The notes beneath the pieces were generated by a model. That model did not search any database. It saw only the letters and a program-made list of their open reading frames with translations, and was not told the DNA's origin. 64,000 nt of DNA from Pseudomonadota bacterium (GTDB taxonomy: Bacteria; Pseudomonadota; Gammaproteobacteria; Acidiferrobacterales; Acidiferrobacteraceae). The stretch spans positions 24,833 through 88,832 of the forward strand of contig JAKAXM010000007.1 in NCBI GenBank assembly GCA_021816625.1. Direction: 5' to 3'. Below are positions 9,277 to 18,887 of this stretch, one piece after another. Within the stretch, counting starts at the first letter, position 1, and every line of letters begins with the position of its first letter. The translations under genes and the position numbers were made by a program.

Positions 9277-10247
9277 GATGTCTTGGCCTCCGCCGCTTGG
9301 GCCCCGGCCAGTCGTGCCAAGATCGCCATGCGTACGGCGATACCGTTCGTGACCTGGGGCAGGATGACCGATTGGGGCCCGTCGGCGACCTCCGAGGCAA
9401 TCTCGAGGCCGCGGTTCATGGGCCCGGGGTGCATGACGATTGCCTGCGGATGGGCGTGCCGCAGACGATCGGGCGTAAGTCCGTATAGTGCAAAATACTC
9501 GCGCGCGCTTGGGATGAGGGCCCCGCTCATGCGCTCGAACTGCAGGCGCAACATAATGACGACATCGACGTCCTTCAGGCCCGCGTTCATGTCGGTGTAA
9601 GGGGTGACCCCGAGGCTTGCGACCGCGGCGGGCATGAGCGAGCGGGGCGCGATTACGCGGATCTCTTTGGTGCCAAGCGCCGTCAGTGCATGGATCTGGG
9701 AGCGTGCCACTCGCGAGTGCAGGACATCACCTACGATGGCTACCGTAAGACGACGAAAGTCGCCCTTGTAGCGGCGTATCGTGAACATGTCGAGCAAGCC
9801 CTGGGTCGGATGGGCGTGGCGCCCATCCCCGGCATTGACCACATGCACATGCCGGGGGACGGAGCGCGCAATGAGGTCTGCGGCTCCGCTTAGGGGATGA
9901 CGGATCACGAACAGGTCCGTATGCATGGCCTCGAGATTGCGCACGGTGTCGAGCAGGCTCTCGCCTTTCTGGGTGGCCGATACGCTCGTATTGATGTTGA
10001 TGATGTCGGCCGAGAGGCGCTTGCCGGCGATCTCGAACGTGGTGCGCGTGCGCGTACTCGCCTCGAAAAACAGATTGACTATGGTCTTGCCGCGCAGCAG
10101 GGGGACCTTTTTGATCTCGCGCTCACCCACGCTTATGAAGGATTCGGCAGTGTCGAGGATTTCTGTGATCGTCCGCCCGCTCAGGGTCTCGGTCGTGAGA
10201 AAATGCTGACGTTGCTCCGCGCTTTCGCGCGTTCCTTCGGCAATCAC
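9273..10247 (-). CDS. pyrB: Aspartate carbamoyltransferase catalytic subunit
   Basis: [36 protein letters not shown]...[35 protein letters not shown]. Confidence 0.96.
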   Translation of the reverse strand: MIAEGTRESAEQRQHFLTTETLSGRTITEILDTAESFISVGEREIKKVPLLRGKTIVNLFFEASTRTRTTFEIAGKRLSADIININTSVSATQKGESLLDTVRNLEAMHTDLFVIRHPLSGAADLIARSVPRHVHVVNAGDGRHAHPTQGLLDMFTIRRYKGDFRRLTVAIVGDVLHSRVARSQIHALTALGTKEIRVIAPRSLMPAAVASLGVTPYTDMNAGLKDVDVVIMLRLQFERMSGALIPSAREYFALYGLTPDRLRHAHPQAIVMHPGPMNRGLEIASEVADGPQSVILPQVTNGIAVRMAILARLAGAQAAEAKTS

Positions 10248-10732
10248 TCCGGTTTCTCCGTGATCCGGACGCCCAGCGGGTTTGGTCCGGTGAGTTTTAT
10301 GTGCTGATGGGGGCTCAACGTCACCGCCGCTCCCACGATATCCGGTTGCACGGGGAGTTCGCGTCCGTCGCGCACGATCAATACCGCGAGTGCTACGGAT
10401 GCGGGGCGTGCAAAGTCGAATATCTCGTTTAAGGCCGCCCGGATGGTGCGGCCGGTGTGGAGTACGTCATCGACCAGGATGATATGGCGCCCGTCGAGCG
10501 ATACGGGCAAGTAAGACGTCTTGACCTGCGGATGGATGCCCACCCGACTGAAGTCGTCCCGGTAGAAGGAGATGTCGAGCGTCCCCAGGGGCTCCGTGAA
10601 CGCGAGCCGTTTATGCAGACGTTCGGCGACCCACACGCCGCCGGTGTGGATGCCGATCATGAGCGGCTTGCGTTCCTTGAAGGGACCGGCCCCGTCGACC
10701 ATGCGCGCCAAGGCGTGCTCCACGTCGATCAC
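10244..10732 (-). CDS. pyrR: PyrR bifunctional pyr regulator / uracil phosphoribosyltransferase
   Basis: [21 protein letters not shown]...[23 protein letters not shown] (PRPP loop). Confidence 0.93.
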   Translation of the reverse strand: MIDVEHALARMVDGAGPFKERKPLMIGIHTGGVWVAERLHKRLAFTEPLGTLDISFYRDDFSRVGIHPQVKTSYLPVSLDGRHIILVDDVLHTGRTIRAALNEIFDFARPASVALAVLIVRDGRELPVQPDIVGAAVTLSPHQHIKLTGPNPLGVRITEKPE

Positions 10733-11181
10733 AGTTTGCCTACCTCGTTTTCCGGTGCGTCCGGTCGGCGCTCATCGAAAAAGGCCTGAAGTATGGTGAC
10801 GGCCGCCAAGGTATCGAGTGTGGCCTTGCGCCGGCTCTTGCGCGCGCCGGTGTCTGTCAGCTGCTCGCGCGCCCATAGCGTCGTCAACCGCTCGTCGACC
10901 CAGTATACCGGGAGATGGTAGCGGCCGTCCAAGCGGTGCCCAAAACGCCGGCTCAAGCCCGTCATCGGATTGTCGCTGCCATCCATGTTGCGGGGCAGAC
11001 CGATGACGAGACCGACGGGCTCCCAGAGGCGCAGCAGGCGTTCGATCGCCGTCCAGTCAGGCCCGCGGCGCGAGCATTGAACGGCCCCTGCGCCCTCGGC
11101 ATGACCGGCGGGCGAGCGTCCCACCGCTACGCCTATGCTCTTGGTGCCGTAATCGAACCCTAGAAATATCCCGTCGGTCAC
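10729..11181 (-). CDS. ruvX: RuvX/YqgF Holliday-junction resolvase-like / pre-16S nuclease
   Basis: IFLGFDYGTKSIGVAVGRSPAG...LVIGLPRNMDGSDN...VYWVDERLTTLWA. GTG start gives a GTGA overlap with yqgE. Confidence 0.92.
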   Translation of the reverse strand: MTDGIFLGFDYGTKSIGVAVGRSPAGHAEGAGAVQCSRRGPDWTAIERLLRLWEPVGLVIGLPRNMDGSDNPMTGLSRRFGHRLDGRYHLPVYWVDERLTTLWAREQLTDTGARKSRRKATLDTLAAVTILQAFFDERRPDAPENEVGKL

Positions 11182-11741
11182 GCGTGCCCGGCGTCCCCGC
11201 ACAGCCGTGTCACGTCGACCCCCAGGAGATGTGCCGCCGCCGCCCAGCGGGCCTCGGGCGGGGTCTTAAACAAGACCTCGGAGGTCGCCGGGACACTCAG
11301 CCAGGCATTGTCGGCGATCTCTTGCTCGAGTTGCCCCGGTCCCCACCCGGCATAACCGAGGGCCAGGATAAACTGTTTGGGGCCCTCGCGGTTGGCGATC
11401 GCCTGGAGGATGTCCCGGGAGGTGGAGACTCCGAGGGTTTCGCTAACCGCCAGGGTCGATTCCCAGGTGCCGAGCGGTTCATGGACGACGAAGCCCCGAT
11501 TGTTTTGGATGGGGCCCCCGAAGTACACCGGTTGCCGGGCGGCGAGGGTATCGGGGTTTTCGATCTCGAGTTGCTGAAAGACCTCCCTCAAGGCCAGTTC
11601 GATGGGCCGGTTGATGATGATGCCCATGGCGCCTTCGGCGCTATGTTCGCAGATCAAGGTCACGGTCCGGAAGAAATTGGGATCGCCCAGACCGGGCATG
11701 GCGATCAGGAATTGGTTGGCGAGCGGTGTGGTCGCGTTCAT
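11178..11741 (-). CDS. algH: YqgE/AlgH family protein
   Basis: PLANQFLIAMPGLGDPNFFRTVTLICEHSAEGAMGIIINRPIE; YFGGPIQ; LALGYAGWGPGQLEQEI. Confidence 0.95.
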   Translation of the reverse strand: MNATTPLANQFLIAMPGLGDPNFFRTVTLICEHSAEGAMGIIINRPIELALREVFQQLEIENPDTLAARQPVYFGGPIQNNRGFVVHEPLGTWESTLAVSETLGVSTSRDILQAIANREGPKQFILALGYAGWGPGQLEQEIADNAWLSVPATSEVLFKTPPEARWAAAAHLLGVDVTRLCGDAGHA

Positions 11742-11914
11742 GACGTCCTCCCAGCGAAGTGGTGGGCACGTGGGCCGAGACTGTAAAGGCCCCCTGAGTA
11801 CGGCTTAAACGAGCGACGAGAGGCGTGGGAATCCCGTCTAAGTATTGCCTCGCCCAGCGCCTGTTTCTTGGCTGCGCCCTAGTATCCGGCATGGTCTGCG
11901 CGGTTTCAAGGGAA

Positions 11915-12790
11915 TCACGGGCGCGCCCCCAGGGTTTGCACCGGGCCGGCGCCCGCCATTCGCCCCCCGCGAAATCGCCAGGTGCGGATGATCGCGAGAC
12001 TCGGTGGTGCGCCCCCCGACACGGCGGGCAGCGGCGGGAATGGCGCAGCCCCGCGGACGATGGCGATGGCCGCACGGTCGAGGGCCGGGTAGGGCGATGG
12101 CCGCAGGATCTTCACGGCCTCAAGCTGGCCGTTACGTGCGATACGGGCCTCGAGCACGAGCGAGCCGGTCAAGTGGCGGGCGGCGAGGGTCGCAGCATAG
12201 GCACGGCTGCCGATCCGTTCCATGCGCCGGTTCCAGTTCATGATGTAGCGGGCGTACGCGAAGCGCCGCGCCGATACCCCCCCGTGGCCCTGTCCGGCGG
12301 TCTGTGTGTTGCGCAGATCGCGCCGGATCTCCGCCCTGAGCTGCGCCGCTTCGGCGGCGATCCGCCGACTGATCCCCATCTGCTCGGAAATCGCCGCCTG
12401 CAATTGCCAGGTGGGTTTGACAAAGCTCAGGGTAAGCGGCGACTGGCGCACGCGCAGGATGCGAAATCGGCGCTGGTGGGCTGCGGTCGTGTGCGGCCTT
12501 CGGCGCGGTTTAGGTGTCCCGCCGCCGGTATGGGTGGCCGCAAACGGGCTATGCGCGGCATGGTGGCGGTGGACCCCGCCGCCGCCACGGGTATTGACCT
12601 GAGCCCGGCGGCTCGCGGTCTGGGGCTTGGCCGGGGTGCGGGTTTGCACGAGCGTCACGTCGAGGCTGCGCAAGGCGCCGGGCTTGGGCATGCGAAAGCG
12701 CAGCCCCAGGATGAGCACGAGATGGAAGAGTGCCGCGAGGAATAGGGCGATCCCCAGCCGGTCAGCGGGTTTGAGCCGCGCGGCCGTCAT
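11915..12790 (-). CDS. TonB-family energy transducer (TonB3-like by synteny)
   Basis: N-terminal TM, basic/variable linker, C-terminal TonB-like domain GSLVLEARIARNGQLEAVKILRPSPYPALDRAAIAIVRGAAPFPPLP. Lies between algH and gshB. Confidence 0.85.
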   Translation of the reverse strand: MTAARLKPADRLGIALFLAALFHLVLILGLRFRMPKPGALRSLDVTLVQTRTPAKPQTASRRAQVNTRGGGGVHRHHAAHSPFAATHTGGGTPKPRRRPHTTAAHQRRFRILRVRQSPLTLSFVKPTWQLQAAISEQMGISRRIAAEAAQLRAEIRRDLRNTQTAGQGHGGVSARRFAYARYIMNWNRRMERIGSRAYAATLAARHLTGSLVLEARIARNGQLEAVKILRPSPYPALDRAAIAIVRGAAPFPPLPAVSGGAPPSLAIIRTWRFRGGRMAGAGPVQTLGARP

Positions 12791-13746
12791 GATCGGCGTG
12801 CGGCGAGCCGGCGCTCGAGGGCCGTAAAGAGGTCCCCGGCGATGTTCAACTGAAAGCTTGCGTCGAGCTCACGCAAGCCGGTAGGGCTCGTGACGTTGAT
12901 CTCCGTCAGGCGGTCGCCTATGACGTCCAGACCAACGAAAAGCAGTCCGCGCTCGCGCAACACGGGCCCCACCCGTTCGCAAATCTGGCGATCGGTGGCG
13001 CTCAGGGCTTGCCCGACCCCGGTTCCGCCGGCTGCCAGATTGCCCCGGGTCTCGCCGGGCGCCGGGATCCGCGCGAGCGCGAAGGGTACCGCTTGGCCGT
13101 CGATCATGAGGATGCGTTTATCGCCTTCGGTAATGGCAGGCAGATAGCGCTGGGCCATGGTGTAGCGGGTCTCGTTGCCGGTCATGGTCTCAAAGATGAC
13201 GGCGATATTGGGGTCGGCTGCCGTGACCCGGAATATCGAGGCCCCGCCCATGCCATCCAAAGGTTTTAGCACGATATCTTGATGTTCGCGCAGAAAGGCC
13301 GTAAGCGCGGCCTTGCGCGCGCTGACCAAGGTAGCGGGCATGCAGTCGGCAAACCAGGTCGTAAAGAGCTTTTCGTTGGCGTCCCGTAGGCTCGCTGGAC
13401 GATTCACGACCAAGACCCCGGCCCGTTCGGCCTGTTCGAGGAGATAGGTCGTATAGATGTAGTCCATGTTAAAAGGCGGGTCTTTGCGCATCAAAATGAT
13501 GTCGCAATCGGCAAGTGCGATCTCGCGCGCGGGCCCGAGCCTACACCAATCATCATCGGAGTCTTGCACAGTGAGGGGGCGCGCCTGACCCACTGCCCGA
13601 TCGCCCCGTAGGCCGAGGTCGCGCGCCTCGAGGAAGTCGATCTGGTAAGAGCGGCGCTTTGCCTCCCTGAGCAGACCGACGGTGGTGTCTTTGTAGGCCT
13701 TGATGTGATCCACCGGATCCATGACGACTGCCAAACGCCGATTCAC
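12787..13746 (-). CDS. gshB: Glutathione synthetase
   Basis: GTG start: VNRRLAVVMDPVDHIKAYKDTTVGLLREAKRR...ADCDIILMRKDPPFNMDYIYTTYLLE...LKPLDGMGGASIFRV. The upstream part of ORF 12787-14433 lies inside gshA and is not coding. Confidence 0.95.
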   Translation of the reverse strand: MNRRLAVVMDPVDHIKAYKDTTVGLLREAKRRSYQIDFLEARDLGLRGDRAVGQARPLTVQDSDDDWCRLGPAREIALADCDIILMRKDPPFNMDYIYTTYLLEQAERAGVLVVNRPASLRDANEKLFTTWFADCMPATLVSARKAALTAFLREHQDIVLKPLDGMGGASIFRVTAADPNIAVIFETMTGNETRYTMAQRYLPAITEGDKRILMIDGQAVPFALARIPAPGETRGNLAAGGTGVGQALSATDRQICERVGPVLRERGLLFVGLDVIGDRLTEINVTSPTGLRELDASFQLNIAGDLFTALERRLAARRS

Positions 13747-15056
13747 GAGCGAGCCTCCTTCGGTGCACTCTGCAGTTCGCGCGCCGCGGCGAGCAGGGCC
13801 AGTCGGCCGATGACCCCGTAGGCGTAAAAGCGGTTGGGCCCCGCATCGGGGGCTTGGCGGCCGTCGGGATTGGCGCAGGATTCGGCAAAGGCGAGCGAGC
13901 GAAACTGCATCCCCGGGGCATTCAGGTTCTCGTCGGTCCCACGCGTGGTATGGACGCGGTAGAACCCCCCGACGACGAAGCGGTCCACCATATACACGAC
14001 GGGCTCGGCGACCGCTTGGTCGGGACCCAGGGTCTCGAAGGTGTACACACCTTCCTGCACCATCACCTCCTGCACGGTTTGACCTTCCTTGATGACCGCC
14101 ATCTTGTTGCGCTGTTTGCGGTTCAGTTGCCGGACCTCGTCGGCGTGCCGGACGGTCATGATGCCCATGCCGTAGGTCCCGGCGTCGGCCTTGACGATGA
14201 CGAAGGGCTCCTGGGTGATCCCATACTCGCGGTACTTCTCGCCGACGAGCCGCAGCACCTCGTCCACCTTTTGCGCCAGGCACTCCTCGCCGTCGCGCTT
14301 TTGGAAATCGATGCAGCCGCAGCGCCGGAATATCGGATCGATCAGCCAGGGGTCGATGCCCGTCAAGGCCCCAAACTCGGCGGCCAGCGTCTGATACTCG
14401 GTGAAGTGCTGGGATTTCAAGCGGTTCCACCACCCCAGTGACAGCGGCGGCATGACCGGTTGGGCGAGGTTTTGCAAGATATCCGGCGGTCCGGCAGACA
14501 GGTCGTTATTCAGGAGCACGAGACAGGGATTGAAGCCTGCCACGCCTACCCGGTCGCCGGCCCGGGTCAGCGGCTCCACGGCTATGGTCCGTCCGTTCGC
14601 AAGAGCCATGTCGTAGCGTCCGGCCTCTCCCGTCATGAGCGATCCGACCCGCACCCGGTAGCCGGCGCGCTCGAGGAGCATGACAAGGGCCCCCACATTC
14701 TCCCAATAAAACGTATTGCGTGTATGGTTTTCCGGGACCAGCAGGATACGCGAGGCCTGCGGGCATAGGCGCTCCACCGCCGCCTGCAGGGCCTGCACGC
14801 ACAAGGGGTGGAATGCCGGGTTCAGGTTATTGAAGCCGGCCGGAAATAGATTCGTGTCGACCGGGGCGAGCTTGAAGCCCGCGTTACGCAGGTCCACGGA
14901 GGTGTAGAAGGGCACGGGGGTGCTGAGCCATTTTTCGTGAAACCATTGCTCTATCAAGGTCTCGTTTTGCAAAAATCGCTCTTCGAGCGCGAGCAGCGGG
15001 CCGGTCAGGGCCGTCGTCAGGTGGGGAACGGCCTGATGCATGGGCTCAAAGTCCAT
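13743..15056 (-). CDS. gshA: Glutamate-cysteine ligase, Acidithiobacillus ferrooxidans-type family
   Basis: MDFEPMHQAVPHLTTALTGPLLALEERFLQNETLIEQWF...VPENHTRNTFYWENVGAL...FVIVKADAGTYGMGIMTV. Followed by gshB with a 4-bp overlap. Confidence 0.88.
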   Translation of the reverse strand: MDFEPMHQAVPHLTTALTGPLLALEERFLQNETLIEQWFHEKWLSTPVPFYTSVDLRNAGFKLAPVDTNLFPAGFNNLNPAFHPLCVQALQAAVERLCPQASRILLVPENHTRNTFYWENVGALVMLLERAGYRVRVGSLMTGEAGRYDMALANGRTIAVEPLTRAGDRVGVAGFNPCLVLLNNDLSAGPPDILQNLAQPVMPPLSLGWWNRLKSQHFTEYQTLAAEFGALTGIDPWLIDPIFRRCGCIDFQKRDGEECLAQKVDEVLRLVGEKYREYGITQEPFVIVKADAGTYGMGIMTVRHADEVRQLNRKQRNKMAVIKEGQTVQEVMVQEGVYTFETLGPDQAVAEPVVYMVDRFVVGGFYRVHTTRGTDENLNAPGMQFRSLAFAESCANPDGRQAPDAGPNRFYAYGVIGRLALLAAARELQSAPKEARS

Positions 15057-15342
15057 GGACAAACCTCGTGTCGTTGAGAGGGTGAATAGTGACACTATGT
15101 GCGGAGGAAAGGGAAGGCGCGGCCGCCCGTCGCCCCAGAACACCGGGTCCGGCCGCCAGCCCCGGGGGCCGTACCCTTGAGCGGCCGGGATGGCCTCGGG
15201 CCGCACAACGGTCTAGAATTTTTTATCGGCGGGTTAAATGGATTTTGGCCGTAGCTTATGCTAGTAAATCAGTAGGGTGGGGAAACGAGCGCAGGGACGG
15301 TCTCAAAAAACGGCCGTACCCGGCACAACGGCGAGGGGTCCC

Positions 15343-15708
15343 GTGGGTATTAAGGTTATGATAATCGACGACAGCAACACGATCCGGCGAACGGCGGAGG
15401 CCCTGCTAAAGAAGGCGGGCTACGACGTGTATACCGCCGGGGATGGCTTTGAGGCGATGGCCGTCATCACCGACCGCCGCCCCGACATCATCTTTGTGGA
15501 TATCATGATGCCGAGGCTCGACGGGTACCAGACGTGCCTTCTGATTAAGAACAACAAGGCCTTCAAGCACATCCCGGTCATCATGCTCTCGAGCAAGGAC
15601 GGGTTGTTCGATAAGGCCCGCGGCCGTATCGCAGGCTCGGAGGAGCATGTGAACAAGCCCTTTACGCAGGAAGAGCTGGTCGAGGTCATCAGCAGGCATG
15701 TCCACTAG
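15343..15708 (+). CDS. pilG: Twitching motility response regulator PilG
   Basis: GIKVMIIDDSNTIRRTAEALLKKAGYDV...DIIFVDIMMPRLDGYQTC...VNKPFTQEELVEVI. GTG start. Confidence 0.93.
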   Translation: MGIKVMIIDDSNTIRRTAEALLKKAGYDVYTAGDGFEAMAVITDRRPDIIFVDIMMPRLDGYQTCLLIKNNKAFKHIPVIMLSSKDGLFDKARGRIAGSEEHVNKPFTQEELVEVISRHVH

Positions 15709-15772
15709 CGCGTCCCGTCACCCAAGGTTTTTACGGGTTTTGGCTGTTTGGACATACGAGGAGAGATAGGCA

Positions 15773-16135
15773 ATGGCGATAAAGAGCATTCTGGTAGTCG
15801 ACGACTCGCCCACCGAATTGCATCTTCTACAAGAGATGTTAGGCCGTAACGGCTTTACGATCTCCACAGCGCGTAGCGGCGAGGAGAGTCTGGAGAAGCT
15901 TAAGACCATGCGGCCCGACCTGATCCTGATGGATGTCGTGATGCCCGGCATGAGTGGGTTCGAGGCGACGCGTACTATTGCGAAAAGCCCGGCCACGGCG
16001 GGAATACCGATAATCATCTGCACGACCAAGGGTCAGGAGACCGACAAGGCCTGGGGGCTGCGGCAAGGGGCCAAGGACTATATCGTAAAGCCCGTTGTTG
16101 AAAGCGTTCTGCTCGACAAGATCCGCGCCTTGTGA
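15773..16135 (+). CDS. pilH: Twitching motility response regulator PilH
   Basis: SILVVDDSPTELHLLQEMLGRNGF...DLILMDVVMPGMSGFEATR...CTTKGQETDKAWGLRQGAKDYIVKPV. Confidence 0.94.
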   Translation: MAIKSILVVDDSPTELHLLQEMLGRNGFTISTARSGEESLEKLKTMRPDLILMDVVMPGMSGFEATRTIAKSPATAGIPIIICTTKGQETDKAWGLRQGAKDYIVKPVVESVLLDKIRAL

Positions 16136-16677
16136 GCGATAGCGCCCAGGATAGCGCCTTCGCCCTGCTTTTGAAGATGCAGGCGCAGGCCCGTGCCAGC
16201 GCCCCCGGCCTGCCCGAGCAGGTGGCGGCGACGCCGCTTTGGAGCGGTCTTGGGTTTCGTCTTGCCGGACTTTCGTTGCTGGTGGCCTTGGATCAGGTAG
16301 CGGAGGTCCTCGTACGCCCCGAGGTAACCCGGGTGCCAGGCACCAAACGCTGGGTTAAGGGCATCGCCAACGTCCGTGGTACGCTGCTTACCGTCATCGA
16401 TTTGGCGGAGTATTTCGGTAAGCCCGCGGTTCCGGTCGATGATAAGGCGCGCCTTTTGGTTATGCATGTGGGTGATTTCAGCACGGGCCTCGTGGTCAAC
16501 GAGGTCTTGGGTTTGAAGCATTTCGATGCCGAGCGGGATCGGCGCGACATCGCGGGGCTCGATAACGCGGTACTGATGCATGTACAGACGGCATACATGC
16601 AAGAAGACGTGTTGTGGGGCGTATTTGATCTGCGTTCCTTGACGGAGAGCCTGACATTCAAGCACGTCGCCGCCTGA
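16132..16677 (+). CDS. pilI: CheW-like adaptor PilI
   Basis: LGFRLAGLSLLVALDQVAEVL...VPGTKRWVKGIANVRGTLLTVIDLAEYFG. 4-bp overlap with pilH. Confidence 0.92.
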   Translation: MSDSAQDSAFALLLKMQAQARASAPGLPEQVAATPLWSGLGFRLAGLSLLVALDQVAEVLVRPEVTRVPGTKRWVKGIANVRGTLLTVIDLAEYFGKPAVPVDDKARLLVMHVGDFSTGLVVNEVLGLKHFDAERDRRDIAGLDNAVLMHVQTAYMQEDVLWGVFDLRSLTESLTFKHVAA

Positions 16678-16735
16678 TGGCGGTGTCCGGTCTGCTTGGG
16701 GCGCGCAAAAAGAACGTTAAAAGAGGTTATCAATC

Positions 16736-18865
16736 ATGGTGGCGAGACTGTCCAAAAAGAAGGGGGTCGTTTTGGATCAGCCGACCGAAGAGCTGGCGTC
16801 AGTGGGCGGCGGACAGGGCGAACAATTTATCGATGTGCAGCCTGCGGCCACGAAGCGCGCCAAGGCCAAGGGTGCCAAAAAGGATTCCCGTTTCGGGCGC
16901 GGGATCACGAGCGTCACGGTCCTTTTGTTGTTGATGGTGGGATCGCTGATCGGGGTCGCGATACTCTTTGGTTCGGAGGCCGAGCAGGCCAGCCGCGACT
17001 CGCAGTACATCGAGCAATCCGACCAGCTCCTGATGCTGTCCCAGCGTATCGCCAAGGATTCGGCCGCGGCGACGCTTGGCGAAGAGAGCGCGTTTAGCGA
17101 TCTCAAGCATTCGCGTGCCGAGTATCAGACCATCATCAACAGCCTGAAAAACGGTAACGCCGCACTGGGTATCCCGCCAAGTCCCGCGGCCGTGCGCCCA
17201 GCCCTCATGGCCTTGGACACCCGCTGGCACCTGGTGCGCCACCACGTCGATCAGATCATAAAAGAGGAAGAGCCCTCGCTCATGATGCATGACTACGTGG
17301 CCACGGTGGACCAGACCGCGCCCATGTTGTTGGCCTTGTGGGACGAGATCGTAACGCGCGGCATCCGGGCCCATATGTCGCCGCAGCTCATCTATCTGGC
17401 GGGCCGCCAGGGCATGTTGAGCCAGCGGATCACGATGGAGGTCAACCTCTTCGCACAAGGAGGCAGCTCCGCGGCCGTGGCAGCCGCCGAGTTTGGTCAG
17501 GACACCAAGCTCTTCAAAGAGACCCAGGATCAGCTCGGACCCGAATTACCGGCCGTGACGCAAGCCAAGTTCGCCGCGGCGGTCAAGACCTTCACGGCCA
17601 TGGACGTGAGCGTGCAGGGTATTTTGGCCGACGCCGCACCCCTCTTCGTGGCCCAGCGCGCGGGTACCCTCATTTTCCATGAGAGTAACAAGCTTTTGGC
17701 CCGCAGCCGGGCGCTTGTGAACGCTTATGTGGCCCTGTCGCACCGGCGCCAGTTCGAGGAGTACGTGGGCTATGGCCTGGGCGCACTGTCCCTGGTGTTC
17801 CTGTTGCTACTCGGACGCAAGCTCGTGGGCGACGAACGGGCCCGCGCGCGACAGAGCGCGAACCAAAACCGCGAGACTCAGGACGCCATCTTGAAGCTCT
17901 TGGATGAGATGGGCGATTTGGCCGACGGCGATCTCAGCATCCAGCCCGAGGTGACCGAACAGATCACGGGGGCCATCGCCGACTCCATCAACTATGCCGT
18001 AAAGGAGATGCGTAACGTCGTGTACCGCATCAACTCGACGGCCCAGGAAGTGGCCGCGGCCTCGAACCGCAGCCGCAAGACCGCCGCCGAGCTCAACGAG
18101 GCGGCGACCCGCCAGGCAAGCCAGATCCTGGCCACGACCGAGCGTATACGGGCCATGGCCAAATCGATGGACGAGATGTCCCAGAGCGCCGGAAAGTCGG
18201 TGGAGGTGGCGCAAGGCTCGGTCGCTACCGCCAAGCGCGGCGCCGAGGCCGTGCAAAACACGATCAAGGGTATGGATGAGATGCGCGAGCAGATTCAAGA
18301 GACCGCCAAGCGTATCAAGCGCCTAGGCGAGAGCTCGCAGCAGATCGGTGAGATCGTGGAGCTGATCAACGACATCGCCGAGCAGACGAACATCCTGTCC
18401 CTGAACGCCGCCATCCAGGCCGCCATGGCCGGCGATGCGGGCCGCGGGTTCGCGGTGGTGGCCGACGAAGTCCAGCGGCTTGCCGAGCGTTCCGGGGCGG
18501 CTACGAAGCAGATCGCCGATCTCGTGAAGACCATTCAGGCCGATACCAACGAAGCGGTGAGCTCGATGGAAAAGGCCACGAATGGCGTGGTCGAGGGTAC
18601 GCGACTGGCGGATGCCGCGGGTCAGGCCCTTGGGCAGATCGAATCGGTGTCCGAACAGTTATCCGGCCTCATCGTGCGCATCGCGAAAGACGCCCATGTC
18701 CAGTCCCAGGCGGCGACTACGGTGTCGAGCAGCATGAGTGAGATCCAGGAGGCGACGGCAACCACGTCTGCGGGTACGCAGCAGACCGCCGAATCCATTG
18801 CGAAGCTGTCGGATCTCGTGGGTGAACTGCAGGCCTCAGTCGCGGGCTTTAAGCTGCCGGCCTGA
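16736..18865 (+). CDS. pilJ: Methyl-accepting chemotaxis protein PilJ
   Basis: N-terminal TM, PilJ-type sensor repeats, signalling tip [45 protein letters not shown]. Confidence 0.95.
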   Translation: MVARLSKKKGVVLDQPTEELASVGGGQGEQFIDVQPAATKRAKAKGAKKDSRFGRGITSVTVLLLLMVGSLIGVAILFGSEAEQASRDSQYIEQSDQLLMLSQRIAKDSAAATLGEESAFSDLKHSRAEYQTIINSLKNGNAALGIPPSPAAVRPALMALDTRWHLVRHHVDQIIKEEEPSLMMHDYVATVDQTAPMLLALWDEIVTRGIRAHMSPQLIYLAGRQGMLSQRITMEVNLFAQGGSSAAVAAAEFGQDTKLFKETQDQLGPELPAVTQAKFAAAVKTFTAMDVSVQGILADAAPLFVAQRAGTLIFHESNKLLARSRALVNAYVALSHRRQFEEYVGYGLGALSLVFLLLLGRKLVGDERARARQSANQNRETQDAILKLLDEMGDLADGDLSIQPEVTEQITGAIADSINYAVKEMRNVVYRINSTAQEVAAASNRSRKTAAELNEAATRQASQILATTERIRAMAKSMDEMSQSAGKSVEVAQGSVATAKRGAEAVQNTIKGMDEMREQIQETAKRIKRLGESSQQIGEIVELINDIAEQTNILSLNAAIQAAMAGDAGRGFAVVADEVQRLAERSGAATKQIADLVKTIQADTNEAVSSMEKATNGVVEGTRLADAAGQALGQIESVSEQLSGLIVRIAKDAHVQSQAATTVSSSMSEIQEATATTSAGTQQTAESIAKLSDLVGELQASVAGFKLPA

Positions 18866-18887
18866 TCTCATACCGTCCGGGGGTAAG

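Noticed and set aside
13747-14433. N-terminal 229 residues of ORF 12787-14433
   Set aside because: Out-of-frame shadow of gshA; GshB homology starts at GTG 13746.
15235-15270. Sigma54-like GG...GC element upstream of pilG (TTGGCCGTAGCTTATGC)
   Set aside because: Spacing between GG and GC is 11 instead of the strictly required 10.
18738-18887. ORF extension upstream of chpA overlapping pilJ
   Set aside because: Arg/Pro-rich out-of-frame translation of pilJ; ATG at 18888 gives the conserved N-terminus.
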